Assembly (NCBI RefSeq): GCF_001758365.1
Contig: NZ_LZFO01000030.1
Span: forward strand, 1-32,561
From: Clostridium acetireducens DSM 10703
GTDB lineage: Bacteria > Bacillota > Clostridia > Clostridiales > Clostridiaceae
Length of the DNA stretch: 32,561 nucleotides
Reading direction: 5' to 3'
Position numbers and translations under genes: made by a program. How positions within the stretch are numbered: position 1 is the first letter of the stretch; each line of letters begins with the position of its first letter. The notes under the pieces are model-generated. The model was not told the origin of the DNA and made no database searches. It saw nothing but the letters and a program-made list of their open reading frames with translations. Of this stretch, positions 1 to 8,549 are shown piece after piece.

Positions 1-53
1 CAATTTATGCCCCGTCCTTGGGGCGGAAATTGGCTCATCACGTCCTGTGATGA
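1..53. other. Tandem hairpins with matching loops at left edge
   Basis: Two adjacent stem-loops. The first pairs 1-6 with 27-32 and 9-13 with 20-24, with an AT/GG internal bulge and loop 14-19. The second pairs 35-41 perfectly with 47-53, loop 42-46. Both loops contain GTCCT on the plus strand, so AGGAC on the minus strand. On the plus strand a T7 run follows at 64-70, so they could end a plus-strand transcript entering from outside. On the minus strand they lie downstream of feoB and each would present GGA in an apical loop. No gene is visible in 1-210; the rest is AT-rich spacer. Function not established. Confidence 0.6.
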
Positions 54-176
54 ATTACGGAGTTTTTTTATTTTTTCTTCTAAGATTGTCTAAAATTCAT
101 TCAAATTATTTACAAACTTTCTTTATGCTACTTTGCTTATTATTTTTATATAATTTATTTTTAATTATTTTATATT

Positions 177-202
177 TGCAAATTATCTCAATCATTTTTT
201 AT
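177..202. repeat. 26-bp exact direct repeat, copy 1
   Basis: This 26-bp stretch, just downstream of the feoB stop, is identical to 27403-27428, where it covers the 3' end of the beta-CASP nuclease gene. In both places it lies at the 3' end of a minus-strand gene. Origin unknown. Confidence 0.8.
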
Positions 203-210
203 TTAGCACA

Positions 211-1974
211 CTAAAAAATTAATATACCTAAATTATATACTAGGAAAGAAATTAGCCAAGCTAATGTAAATTGGTAAAAAACAGAAAAAACAGCCATTTT
301 GTTTCCATATTCTTTTTTCATAGTTGCTACAACAGATACGCAAGGAGTATATAACAACACAAATATTAAAAAGCTATAAGCAGAGAGTGTTGTAAAATTA
401 TTAAGTAAAGATACTTTTAAATTTCCGCCATAAATTACTCCCATAGAACCTATTATAACTTCTTTAGCCATTATTCCTGTAAGTATTGATACAGAATTTT
501 GCCAAGAACCAAATCCTAATGGTTTAAAAATAGGACTTATGAATTTACCTATATAAGCTAACATGCTATTATTTATATCAGTTAGTCCTGAAAAATTAAA
601 GTTTGATAAAATCCACACTATAATTGATATTGAAAATATTATTGTTCCAGCTTTTTTTACGAAACCTTTTCCTTTTTCCCAAGTGTGTAAAGTAATATTT
701 TTTAATTCAGGTAACTTATATTGAGGAAGTTCTATAATAAAAGGTTCCTCATCTTTTTTAAATATAGTATTCTTAAAAATAATTCCCAAAATAAATGCAA
801 TTATAATACCTAATAAATATAATGACATTACAACATAAATCTCTTTTCCTGGAAAAAATGCTGAAGCAAATAAAGAATAAACAGGCAGTCTAGCATTACA
901 AGACATAAGAGGTACTAATAATGCTGTAAGTTTTCTATCTTTTTCACTTTCTAAAGTTCTAGATGACATTATTCCAGGTACAGAACAGCCAAAACCTACA
1001 ATAAGAGGAATAAAGGCTTTTCCTGAAAGTCCCATTTTTCTCATTAGCTTGTCCATAATAAAGGCAGCTCTAGCCATATATCCACTATCTTCTAAGAAAG
1101 ATATACATAAAAATAGTGATAAAATTATAGGTAAAAATACAATTACAGAACCTACACCGCCAACTATACCATCTATAATAAGAGATCTAAACCAATCGCT
1201 ACTATTGATTAATAAATTGGTTAAAAACGGAACAAAATTATGATTTAAAATAGTTTCTAATTTATCAGCTAAGGGTTGTCCAACCCAACTAAAAGTGAAC
1301 TTAAATGTTAAAAAAAGTATTAATAAAAATATAGGATATGCTAAAAATTTATTAAGTAATAAATTATCTATTTTTTCACTAATAGCAGGGGACTGACCCT
1401 TAGTACAGACTAAACATTTATTTAAAATATCTTCTATATAATTATAAGTTTCTTTTTCTGATGCAAATTCTTTATAAGTATTTTGTGTATACTCATTAAA
1501 ATTTTCTTCTGTTAATAACTTTTTTAAATCCTCTATACCTATACCTTTAGAAGCAGAAATAGGTAATACAGTAACATTTAATTCTTCTGATAGTTTTTTA
1601 TAATCTATCTGTATGCCTTTAGAATCTGCTACATCAATCATATTTAATAATAATATTATAGGTTTATTAAATTGTTTAAGTTGAGTGGTTAAATAAAGAT
1701 TTCTATCTAAATTAGAAGCATCTACTATATTTATAATAATATCTACATCATCATTCATAAGAAAATTCTTTGATACTTTTTCTTCATTTGAAAAAGTGTC
1801 CATAGCATATATACCAGGAAGGTCAACAATTTTAATTTTATTATCTAAATAACCTTCTTTTTTTTCTACAGTTACTCCAGCCCAATTACCTACATATTGA
1901 TTAGAACCAGTTAATAAATTGAAAAGAGAAGTTTTTCCTACATTTGGATTTCCTATTAGTGCTGCAACTAACAT
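211..1974 (-). CDS. feoB: Ferrous iron transporter FeoB (short form)
   Basis: Inner-membrane Fe(II) transporter with an N-terminal GTPase domain. Visible G-protein motifs: G1 GNPNVGKT at residues 8-15, G3 DLPG at 51-54 and G4 NMID at 111-114. A spacer helical region follows to about residue 205. The rest is strongly hydrophobic, with the paired gate segments and the Cys-containing FGCSVPGIM and CNARLPVYS motifs typical of FeoB. At 587 residues it is shorter than the 700-770 residue enterobacterial form, as in many Firmicutes. The start is ATG with AAGGAGGG just upstream. It is the second gene of feoAB, 28 nt after feoA, and should share the Fur-controlled promoter. No FeoC is seen. No clear intrinsic terminator follows. 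Confidence 0.96.
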   Translation of the reverse strand: MLVAALIGNPNVGKTSLFNLLTGSNQYVGNWAGVTVEKKEGYLDNKIKIVDLPGIYAMDTFSNEEKVSKNFLMNDDVDIIINIVDASNLDRNLYLTTQLKQFNKPIILLLNMIDVADSKGIQIDYKKLSEELNVTVLPISASKGIGIEDLKKLLTEENFNEYTQNTYKEFASEKETYNYIEDILNKCLVCTKGQSPAISEKIDNLLLNKFLAYPIFLLILFLTFKFTFSWVGQPLADKLETILNHNFVPFLTNLLINSSDWFRSLIIDGIVGGVGSVIVFLPIILSLFLCISFLEDSGYMARAAFIMDKLMRKMGLSGKAFIPLIVGFGCSVPGIMSSRTLESEKDRKLTALLVPLMSCNARLPVYSLFASAFFPGKEIYVVMSLYLLGIIIAFILGIIFKNTIFKKDEEPFIIELPQYKLPELKNITLHTWEKGKGFVKKAGTIIFSISIIVWILSNFNFSGLTDINNSMLAYIGKFISPIFKPLGFGSWQNSVSILTGIMAKEVIIGSMGVIYGGNLKVSLLNNFTTLSAYSFLIFVLLYTPCVSVVATMKKEYGNKMAVFSVFYQFTLAWLISFLVYNLGILIF

Positions 1975-2002
1975 TTTACCCTCCTTAATTTATATAATTT
2001 AT

Positions 2003-2221
2003 CTATTTAATTAGTATGTTTTTTGCATCGTTTTTTCTTATTGCTAAATTAAATCCTCTTAAATTTATAATTAATGGATCACCTAGAGGTGCAGTAGTTT
2101 TTAATGATACCTCTGTACCTTCTATACATCCTAATGCTAATAATCTTTTAGCTAATTTTTCATTTCCCACTATATTATTTATATAAGCTTTTTCACCAGG
2201 TTTTAAATCATAAATGCTCAT
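2003..2221 (-). CDS. feoA: FeoA, small SH3-like iron transport protein
   Basis: Small cytosolic partner of FeoB, 72 residues, with the FeoA/SH3-like pattern: an N-terminal stretch ending in PGEKAYI, then LAKRLLALGCIEGTEV, then PLGDPLIINLRGFNLAIRK. The frame can be opened three codons earlier at a GTG (2228-2230), but that GTG is part of the ribosome-binding site GAGGTG, which lies 6 nt before the ATG at 2219-2221, so the ATG is chosen. It is first in the feoAB operon, directly behind a Fur box and a strong promoter. FeoA is thought to modulate FeoB activity; the exact role is unsettled for the family. Confidence 0.93.
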   Translation of the reverse strand: MSIYDLKPGEKAYINNIVGNEKLAKRLLALGCIEGTEVSLKTTAPLGDPLIINLRGFNLAIRKNDAKNILIK

Positions 2222-2232
2222 AAATTTCACCT

Positions 2233-2251
2233 CACAATGAAAATCATTATC
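2233..2251 (-). promoter_or_regulatory. Fur box of feoAB
   Basis: The 19-mer matches the Fur consensus GATAATGATAATCATTATC at 16 of 19 positions. It lies between the -10 element (2268-2273) and the feoA start, roughly +10 to +28, where iron-loaded Fur would block transcription. Operon identity and sequence agree. Confidence 0.85.
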
Positions 2252-2267
2252 AACTAATTATATTTAT

Positions 2268-2296
2268 ATAATAGCATTACATAGGGGTATTGTCAA
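2268..2296 (-). promoter_or_regulatory. feoAB promoter
   Basis: Minus-strand sigma-A type promoter: -35 TTGACA (2296-2291), 17-nt spacer, -10 TATTAT (2273-2268). The predicted start near 2261 is upstream of the Fur box. Confidence 0.8.
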
Positions 2297-2364
2297 TAAT
2301 TTTAATGTTGGTATTAGAGTATAATTTTAGTGGGTAAATATAGTAGTAATTGCTGCTTAGAAAA

Positions 2365-2454
2365 ATGTATTACCAGAAAAAAGAGTAGTATTTTAATAAA
2401 AGATTGGATATAAATATAAAAATAAAAAACATAGAATAAAAAAGGAACAATTTA
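2365..2454 (+). pseudogene. Remnant of a second helicase/DUF4391-like copy
   Basis: Two short stretches match the downstream operon in the same order and orientation. 2365-2385 is identical over 21 bp to 6128-6148 inside the SNF2 helicase gene. 2390-2454 matches 8447-8511 near the end of the DUF4391-like gene at 62 of 65 positions (differences at 2406, 2438 and 2445). The two pieces touch, so about 2.3 kb that separates them in the intact operon is missing. The change at 2438 turns a Ser codon (TCA) into TAA, so the piece is dead. The rest of 2297-2613 shows no gene and no further clear match. This is best read as the scar of an older or duplicated copy of the locus. Confidence 0.8.
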
Positions 2455-2613
2455 TAAGTCTCCATCTTTTATTCAAATGATATTAAATATAGGGTATACT
2501 ATAAAATAAGAAATTATATATTGTTAAATGTTAGAAAAATGGATTGCTGAAGGATAGAGAAAATCAATGAACGTATAGAAATATATACGAGATATAGTTA
2601 GGAGTGAGAGGAA

Positions 2614-4308
2614 ATGAAAAGAATACCTTATGGTATTTCTAACTTTGAGGTGTTAAGAAAAAAAAATTATCTTTATGTAGATAAAACTTCTTATATAGAA
2701 ATTTTAGATAGATATGCTCCCTATAATTTTTTTATAAGACCTAGAAGGTTTGGGAAAAGTCTTTTTATATCTATGCTTGAGAATTATTATGATATAAATA
2801 AGAAAGATAGATTTGAAGAATTATTTGATGATTTATATATAGGAAAAAAACCTACAGAAGAGAGAAATAGCTTTCTTGTGTGGAAAATAAGTTTTGCAGG
2901 AGTAGATGCAGGACATGGGGAAGAAGAATTAAGAAAAAGTTTTAATTTTAAGGTTGCATCAGCAGCAAGAGAATTTTTATATAAATATGGTGATATTTTA
3001 GGTGAAAATAAGTTACCTATGGAAAATATGAGTGCAGAAATGGTGGTAGCTCATATAAGTATGCTTAGTAAAATTAATAATAAGCAGGTATTTGTTTTAA
3101 TAGATGAATATGATAACTTTGCCAATGAATTAATTACAGGAGGAAGCCAAAGTACCTATGAAAGTATCCTTCATGGTGAAGGTTTTGTTAAGGTATTTTA
3201 TAAAGCTTTAAAAGATGCAACTATGGATAATTTTAACAGAATATTTATGACAGGTGTAAGTCCTATAATGCTAGATGATTTAACTAGTGGATTTAACATA
3301 ACTAGAAACTATACTCTAGATGAAAATCTTAATGCCATGATGGGATTTACAAGGAAAGAATTATCTTGGATTATGGATGAAGTAAATATAAAGGATATAG
3401 AGCTTAGAGAAAAAATATGCACTGATATGACTACTTACTATGATGGATACAAGTTTAATGAAAATAGTAAATCAGTTTTTAATCCAGATATGTCCATGTA
3501 TTTTTTAGATAATTATTTAATGTATAATCGCTATCCAAAAGAGATGATAGACAATAATGTAAAAACAGATTACGGAAAAGTTAATCAACTAGCATATAAT
3601 TTTAATAACAAGGGAGCTTTAGAGGAAATAATGACGAAGGGAGAAACATCTACTATGCTAGTGGATAGATTTAATATTCATACTATGTACAGTGTAAGTG
3701 AAAATTTTAAATCCCTATTATTTTATCTAGGTATGCTTACAATAAAGGAACAAGGACTTAGTGGTACTATACTTAAAGTACCTAATTACGTGATAAAAAC
3801 AATTTATTGGGAGCAGTATTTTCAAAGAATGAATTTGGAATACAATATACAAATAAAAGATGTTAGAGATGCAATAACTGAAATGAGAGCATATGGAAAG
3901 ATTGAACCTTTAGTAGATATTATAGGTAAAATACTAGAATATTTATCCAATAGAGATTTAATGAAAATGGATGAAAAGCACATTAAAATGATTTTTTTAA
4001 CTCTTTTAGGGATAGATGGAACCTATTTTATACAAAGCGAAGTGGAAAATAGTAAAGGTTATGCAGATATAATGCTTAAGAGAAAAATTCAATTTAAAGA
4101 TATAACTAAATTCCAGTGGATTATAGAATTAAAATATATAAAAGAAAGTGAAAGAAATACCTTAGAAAAAGTAAAAGAAGAAGGACTAAAACAACTTCAA
4201 GGATATGCTGAAAGTAAAATGGTAAAAGAGGAGCTTGGATTAGAAGATTTAAAAAAAGCATTAGTTATTGTGGTAGGGAAAAAGGATATTTATACTGTGA
4301 AAGTATAA
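2614..4308 (+). CDS. AAA-ATPase-like / PD-(D/E)XK nuclease (DUF1703 type)
   Basis: 564-residue protein of the AAA-ATPase_like plus DUF1703 architecture, common in multiple copies in Clostridia and Bacteroidetes. The N-terminus carries the family opening (IPYGISNFEVL, YVDKTSYIEIL). The P-loop is the family's RPRRFGKS at 42-49 and Walker B is FVLIDEYD at 160-167. The C-terminus has a PD-(D/E)XK-like core: D485, then E505-x-K507 in IIELKYIK, so it is probably nuclease-competent. GAGAGG precedes the ATG. It stands alone between the decayed repeat and the restriction operon and has its own terminator. The biological role of the family is not known; mobile-element or defence-linked nucleases are often suggested. 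Family assignment is firm, function is inference. Confidence 0.85.
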   Translation: MKRIPYGISNFEVLRKKNYLYVDKTSYIEILDRYAPYNFFIRPRRFGKSLFISMLENYYDINKKDRFEELFDDLYIGKKPTEERNSFLVWKISFAGVDAGHGEEELRKSFNFKVASAAREFLYKYGDILGENKLPMENMSAEMVVAHISMLSKINNKQVFVLIDEYDNFANELITGGSQSTYESILHGEGFVKVFYKALKDATMDNFNRIFMTGVSPIMLDDLTSGFNITRNYTLDENLNAMMGFTRKELSWIMDEVNIKDIELREKICTDMTTYYDGYKFNENSKSVFNPDMSMYFLDNYLMYNRYPKEMIDNNVKTDYGKVNQLAYNFNNKGALEEIMTKGETSTMLVDRFNIHTMYSVSENFKSLLFYLGMLTIKEQGLSGTILKVPNYVIKTIYWEQYFQRMNLEYNIQIKDVRDAITEMRAYGKIEPLVDIIGKILEYLSNRDLMKMDEKHIKMIFLTLLGIDGTYFIQSEVENSKGYADIMLKRKIQFKDITKFQWIIELKYIKESERNTLEKVKEEGLKQLQGYAESKMVKEELGLEDLKKALVIVVGKKDIYTVKV

Positions 4309-4354
4309 AGGAATATAGAAGTATAATAAATAGCATTTAATATTTACTGTGGAA

Positions 4355-4380
4355 GGATGTCTTAAAAGGCATTCTTTTTT
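4355..4380 (+). terminator. Terminator after the AAA/DUF1703 gene
   Basis: A 9-bp stem with two G-T pairs (4355-4363 with 4366-4374 approximately, AAAA-rich apex) is followed by T6. It separates the AAA gene from the restriction operon. Confidence 0.65.
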
Positions 4381-4425
4381 ATGTTAAAAAATAAATATTT
4401 TTATAAATGCTTTTTAGTTCTAGGT

Positions 4426-4453
4426 TTGAATTTATTCATATAACGTGTAAAAT
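4426..4453 (+). promoter_or_regulatory. Candidate promoter of the helicase-DUF4391-Mod-Res operon
   Basis: TTGAAT (4426-4431), 16-nt spacer, TAAAAT (4448-4453), 56 nt before the helicase ATG and downstream of the preceding terminator. Element matches are moderate. Confidence 0.4.
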
Positions 4454-4509
4454 AATAGTAAGGAATTATGTAAAAATTTTGAACACTATTAGATGGGAGG
4501 GGATTGAGT

Positions 4510-7500
4510 ATGCAGCAACCTAAAATATTAGATAATAAGCAGTTTGGTAAGGTAGGAGAGGAACTTAAAAATAGTATAAAAAGTCATTCAAAATTATCAA
4601 TAATATCAGCCTATTTTACTATTTTTGCTTACAAAGAACTAAGCAAAGAATTAAATAAAGTTGATAAGTTAAGATTTCTGTTTACAGAACCTACCTTTGT
4701 AAAAAAAGATAAAGAATTAGTTAGAACATATTTTATAGATAGAACGCCCGAACATAAAATATCAGGCAATGAATTTGAAATTAAAATGAGAAATGAAATG
4801 AATCAAGCAAGCATAGCTAAAGAGTGCGCTGATTGGATTAAAAATAAGGTTGAATTTAAATCCCTTATAAAACCAAATTCAGCACAACAAAGACTTATAT
4901 ACATAGAAAACAAAGAGGATAACATATCTATAAATGGAACAGTTGATTTTACTACAGATGGCTTAGGATTTTCTCCATCTAATAGAATGGATATGAATAC
5001 ATGTATGTATGGAAAAGAATATACTAATCAATTTCTCATAATGTTTGATAATATATGGGAAGATGATACTTTAGTTCAGGATGTAAAAACAAAAGTTTTG
5101 GAACAAATGCAGCTCATATACAAAGAAAACACCCCAGAGTTTATATATTTTGTAACATTGTACAATATATTTAAAAATTATTTAGGAGAAATAACAGAGG
5201 ACAATATAGTTAAAACAAAAATAGGATTTAAAAAAACAGAAATTTGGAACAAACTATATAAATTCCAAAAGGATGGAGTTATAGGAGCCATAGACAAAAT
5301 AGAAAAACATGGCGGATGTATAATTGCAGATTCTGTAGGACTGGGAAAAACTTTTTCAGCACTAGCAGTTATAAAATATTATGAACTTAGAAATCATAGA
5401 GTACTAGTATTAGCCCCTAAAAAGTTAAGAGAAAACTGGACAATTTATACTTTAAATGATAAGAGAAATATATTATTAAAGGATAGATTTAATTATGATG
5501 TGTTAAATCATACTGATTTAAGCAGAGAAACCGGTTACTCAGGAGAAATTAATTTAGAAACTATAAATTGGAGCAATTATGATTTAGTAGTTATAGACGA
5601 ATCCCATAATTTTAGAAATAATAATGCTAGAAATGAAAAGGTAACTAGATATTCTAAACTATTAAATGATGTTATAAAAAGCGGAGCCGAAACAAAGATA
5701 TTAATGTTATCTGCAACCCCTGTAAATAATAGGATGAATGACCTAAAGAATCAAATTAACTTTATCACAGAAGGTAGAGATAATGCCTTTGAGTCAGAGG
5801 GTATACCTAGTATTGAATTAACACTTAGAAAAGCACAACTAGTATTTAATAAATGGACAGAATTAGAAGAAGATGAAAGAACCTTAGATACTTTCATGGA
5901 AATGATGAATATGGATTACTTTAAACTTCTAGATACCGTAACCATAGCAAGGTCAAGAAAACATGTTGAAAAATATTATGACGTAGCCGAAATCGGTAAA
6001 TTCCCTAAAAGGTTAAAACCTATAAATATTCAATCTAATATTGACCAAATGAATGAATTTCCACCTTTAGAACATGTAAATAAAGTTATTAGAAACCTTA
6101 ATTTAAGCACCTATGCACCACTTAAATATGTATTACCAGAAAAAAGAGCAGAATATGATAAAAAATATGATACCTCAGTAAAGGGTGGACAATCTGTATT
6201 TAGACAAGTGGACAGAGAACAAAGTTTAATTAGTTTAATGAGGGTAAATATATTAAAAAGAATGGAAAGCTCTATTAATTCCTTTGGAATTACCATAGCT
6301 AAACTTCTAAAACAAATAGATTATACTTTGGATAAAATTGAGAAAAATCAAATGGATTTTGATCCATCCTTAAATATATCAGATATTGAGATTGATGATG
6401 ATACATTAGAGGATTCACTAATAGGAAATAAAGTTAAAGTCTTAATACAAGATATGGATTTAATTAAGTGGAAACAAGACCTAGAAGAGGATAAAAAGAA
6501 ACTAGAAGAGCTTATTTTTGAAGCAGCTAAAGTTGTTAAAAATAGAGATGCAAAACTTAATAATTTAAAAGAAAAAATAATAGATAAGATTAATAATCCC
6601 TTAAATGAAGGAAATAAGAAAATCATTATATTTTCAGCCTTTGCAGATACAGCAAATTATTTATATGAAAGTTTATCCCCATGGATTAAAGATGAATTTA
6701 ACTTACATACAGCTTTAGTTACAGGATCTGGTGATAATAAATGTACTCTAAAGGGAGTAAATAAAAAAGATTTAAATGCAGTACTTACAAATTTCTCACC
6801 AAAATCAAAGGAAAGAGAAAAGATTTTTCCAGATATGAAAGAGGAAATAGATATACTAATAGCCACAGATTGTATATCAGAAGGGCAAAACCTTCAAGAT
6901 TGTGATTATCTAATAAATTATGATATACACTGGAACCCAGTTAGAATAATTCAAAGGTTTGGTAGAATAGATAGATTAGGTTCAAAAAATAATAGCATAC
7001 AATTAGTAAACTTTTGGCCTAATATGGAACTAGATGAATATATAAATCTTGAAGCTAGAGTTACTGGAAGAATGATGCTTTTAGATATTTCTGCCACAGG
7101 AGAAGAAAATATTATAGATAATAGTGGAAAATCTAAAATGAATGACCTAGAGTATAGAAAAAAACAATTAACACAATTACAAAACGAAGTAGTTGACCTT
7201 GAAGATATATCTGGAGGAATATCCATTACAGACCTTACCATGAATGATTTTAAAATGGATTTAATGGAATATATGAAAAACCATGAAGAAGATTTAGAAA
7301 AAGCACCATTAGGTATGTATGCAGTTTCTACTATTGAAGATGAAGAATTAAAAGAACAAATAAAGCCAGGGGTTATATTTACTTTAAAACAAGTTAATCA
7401 CAGTGTAAAACCAGAGGAAAGTAATTCTTTATATCCATATTATATGGTTTATGTTTATGAGGATGGAAAGGTTAAATATAATTATATTCACACAAAGAAA

Positions 7501-7764
7501 ATATTAGATTTTTATAGAAAATTATGTTCAGGAAAAAATGAAGTATTAAAAGATATAGTTAAAGAGTTTAATAATGAAACTAATGATGGAAAAGATATGA
7601 AAGTCTATTCCAGTCTTTTAGAAGATGCTATTGATAATATAATTGGTAAAAAAGAAGAAAAAGGAGTTGCCTCTTTATTTGCTAAAGGAGGAACCACTAT
7701 ACAAAAGAGCTTATTTAAAGGCATTGAAGATTTTGAATTAGTATCATTTTTGGTTATTAAATAG
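4510..7764 (+). CDS. SNF2-family helicase with degenerate PLD-like N-terminus
   Basis: About 1084-residue SF2 helicase of the SNF2/RapA type. Residues 1-185 resemble the phospholipase D-like domain found in such helicases. The usual HxK...D/GSxN signature is degraded: AQQRLIYIEN stands where H and K are expected, followed by NGTVDFTTDGLG, so nuclease activity is doubtful. The helicase core has Walker A ADSVGLGKT (273-281), DESH (363-366), LSATPVNN (about 400-407), and a second RecA lobe with ATDCISEGQNLQDCD and IIQRFGRIDRLGS. The frame opens at a TTG (4504) only 3 nt after GGAGG; the ATG at 4510, 9 nt away, is preferred. First gene of a four-gene operon; the DUF4391-like gene follows after 9 nt. 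Likely a DNA translocase for the restriction complex (inference). Confidence 0.85.
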   Translation: MQQPKILDNKQFGKVGEELKNSIKSHSKLSIISAYFTIFAYKELSKELNKVDKLRFLFTEPTFVKKDKELVRTYFIDRTPEHKISGNEFEIKMRNEMNQASIAKECADWIKNKVEFKSLIKPNSAQQRLIYIENKEDNISINGTVDFTTDGLGFSPSNRMDMNTCMYGKEYTNQFLIMFDNIWEDDTLVQDVKTKVLEQMQLIYKENTPEFIYFVTLYNIFKNYLGEITEDNIVKTKIGFKKTEIWNKLYKFQKDGVIGAIDKIEKHGGCIIADSVGLGKTFSALAVIKYYELRNHRVLVLAPKKLRENWTIYTLNDKRNILLKDRFNYDVLNHTDLSRETGYSGEINLETINWSNYDLVVIDESHNFRNNNARNEKVTRYSKLLNDVIKSGAETKILMLSATPVNNRMNDLKNQINFITEGRDNAFESEGIPSIELTLRKAQLVFNKWTELEEDERTLDTFMEMMNMDYFKLLDTVTIARSRKHVEKYYDVAEIGKFPKRLKPINIQSNIDQMNEFPPLEHVNKVIRNLNLSTYAPLKYVLPEKRAEYDKKYDTSVKGGQSVFRQVDREQSLISLMRVNILKRMESSINSFGITIAKLLKQIDYTLDKIEKNQMDFDPSLNISDIEIDDDTLEDSLIGNKVKVLIQDMDLIKWKQDLEEDKKKLEELIFEAAKVVKNRDAKLNNLKEKIIDKINNPLNEGNKKIIIFSAFADTANYLYESLSPWIKDEFNLHTALVTGSGDNKCTLKGVNKKDLNAVLTNFSPKSKEREKIFPDMKEEIDILIATDCISEGQNLQDCDYLINYDIHWNPVRIIQRFGRIDRLGSKNNSIQLVNFWPNMELDEYINLEARVTGRMMLLDISATGEENIIDNSGKSKMNDLEYRKKQLTQLQNEVVDLEDISGGISITDLTMNDFKMDLMEYMKNHEEDLEKAPLGMYAVSTIEDEELKEQIKPGVIFTLKQVNHSVKPEESNSLYPYYMVYVYEDGKVKYNYIHTKKILDFYRKLCSGKNEVLKDIVKEFNNETNDGKDMKVYSSLLEDAIDNIIGKKEEKGVASLFAKGGTTIQKSLFKGIEDFELVSFLVIK

Positions 7765-7773
7765 GGGGAAATT

Positions 7774-8532
7774 ATGATACATAAACTATATGAAAAAATG
7801 AATATACCAAAAGACTGTGAAGTAGGAAATACTATATTTAAAAAATTATTTTATGAAAATGCTAATATGAATGTTAAGGATAAAGATATATTTACAAATC
7901 ACATTGATAAGATACTTTGGAAATATTCCTTTAAAGAAGACAACCTAAATATAAAACCATATAAAACAGAGGAACTAGACTACGAAGAAATAGCTGTTAT
8001 TGAGGTATTATTAAATGATGATAAAAAGTATAAGAGGATAGCTGAAATAATACAAAACACTATACCATATCCGTTAATATTAGTATTTGTTAAGGAAGAT
8101 AAAATTCTTTTGAATACAGCTAACAAAAGGGTTAACAAAGTAGATATTAGCAAAAATACTGTGGAGGATTATATCTATAGCCCATGGATAAATCTTTTAA
8201 ATTTAAAATATAATGAGGAAAAATTCCTAGAATCCTTAAATATAAAAGAGTTTTCTTTTATAAATATATATAAATTTTATTGCAGCTTTGTAGATAAAAT
8301 TAATATTTTTAATGCCTCAAATATTACAGGTGACTTTGATAATTTGAAAAATAAAGATATAGAAGAAGTAAATACTTTAAATACAGAAATAGAAAACTTA
8401 AATTTAAAAGTTGAAAAATTAAGAGGAGATTTAAAAAAAGAGCAGCATTTTAATAAAAGATTAGATATAAATATAAAAATAAAAAACATAGAATCAAAAA
8501 GAAACAATTTAATTGAAAAACTAAAAGCATAA
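7774..8532 (+). CDS. DUF4391-like protein with C-terminal coiled coil
   Basis: 252-residue protein resembling DUF4391, a family typically found next to a SNF2-type helicase and a type III Mod/Res pair. The N-terminal 190 residues look like an alpha/beta domain with YKTEELDYEEIAVIEVLL and a PYPLILVFV strand. Residues about 195-252 are rich in Leu, Lys, Glu and Asn in heptad-like order, predicting a coiled coil. No catalytic motif or membrane segment is seen. GGGGGAA precedes the ATG, 9 nt after the helicase stop and 17 nt before mod. Context suggests an adaptor or bridging subunit. The family name is from recalled similarity, moderate certainty; function unknown. Confidence 0.7.
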   Translation: MIHKLYEKMNIPKDCEVGNTIFKKLFYENANMNVKDKDIFTNHIDKILWKYSFKEDNLNIKPYKTEELDYEEIAVIEVLLNDDKKYKRIAEIIQNTIPYPLILVFVKEDKILLNTANKRVNKVDISKNTVEDYIYSPWINLLNLKYNEEKFLESLNIKEFSFINIYKFYCSFVDKINIFNASNITGDFDNLKNKDIEEVNTLNTEIENLNLKVEKLRGDLKKEQHFNKRLDINIKIKNIESKRNNLIEKLKA

Positions 8533-8549
8533 GTTGGGGGGAACATAAA

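Noticed and set aside
1-70. IS200/IS605 or IStron end hairpins
   Set aside because: The hairpins would fit such an end, but no transposase, TnpB or intron core is visible, so the label cannot be supported.
2561-2600. Short inverted repeat CGTATA/TATACG before the AAA gene as an operator
   Set aside because: Only 6-bp arms in AT-rich DNA; no regulator or second copy supports it.
6111-7241. Long open frames antisense to the SNF2 helicase
   Set aside because: They run opposite to a well-conserved gene, start without ribosome-binding sites and encode Ser/Phe/Leu-rich nonsense typical of AT-rich antisense reading.
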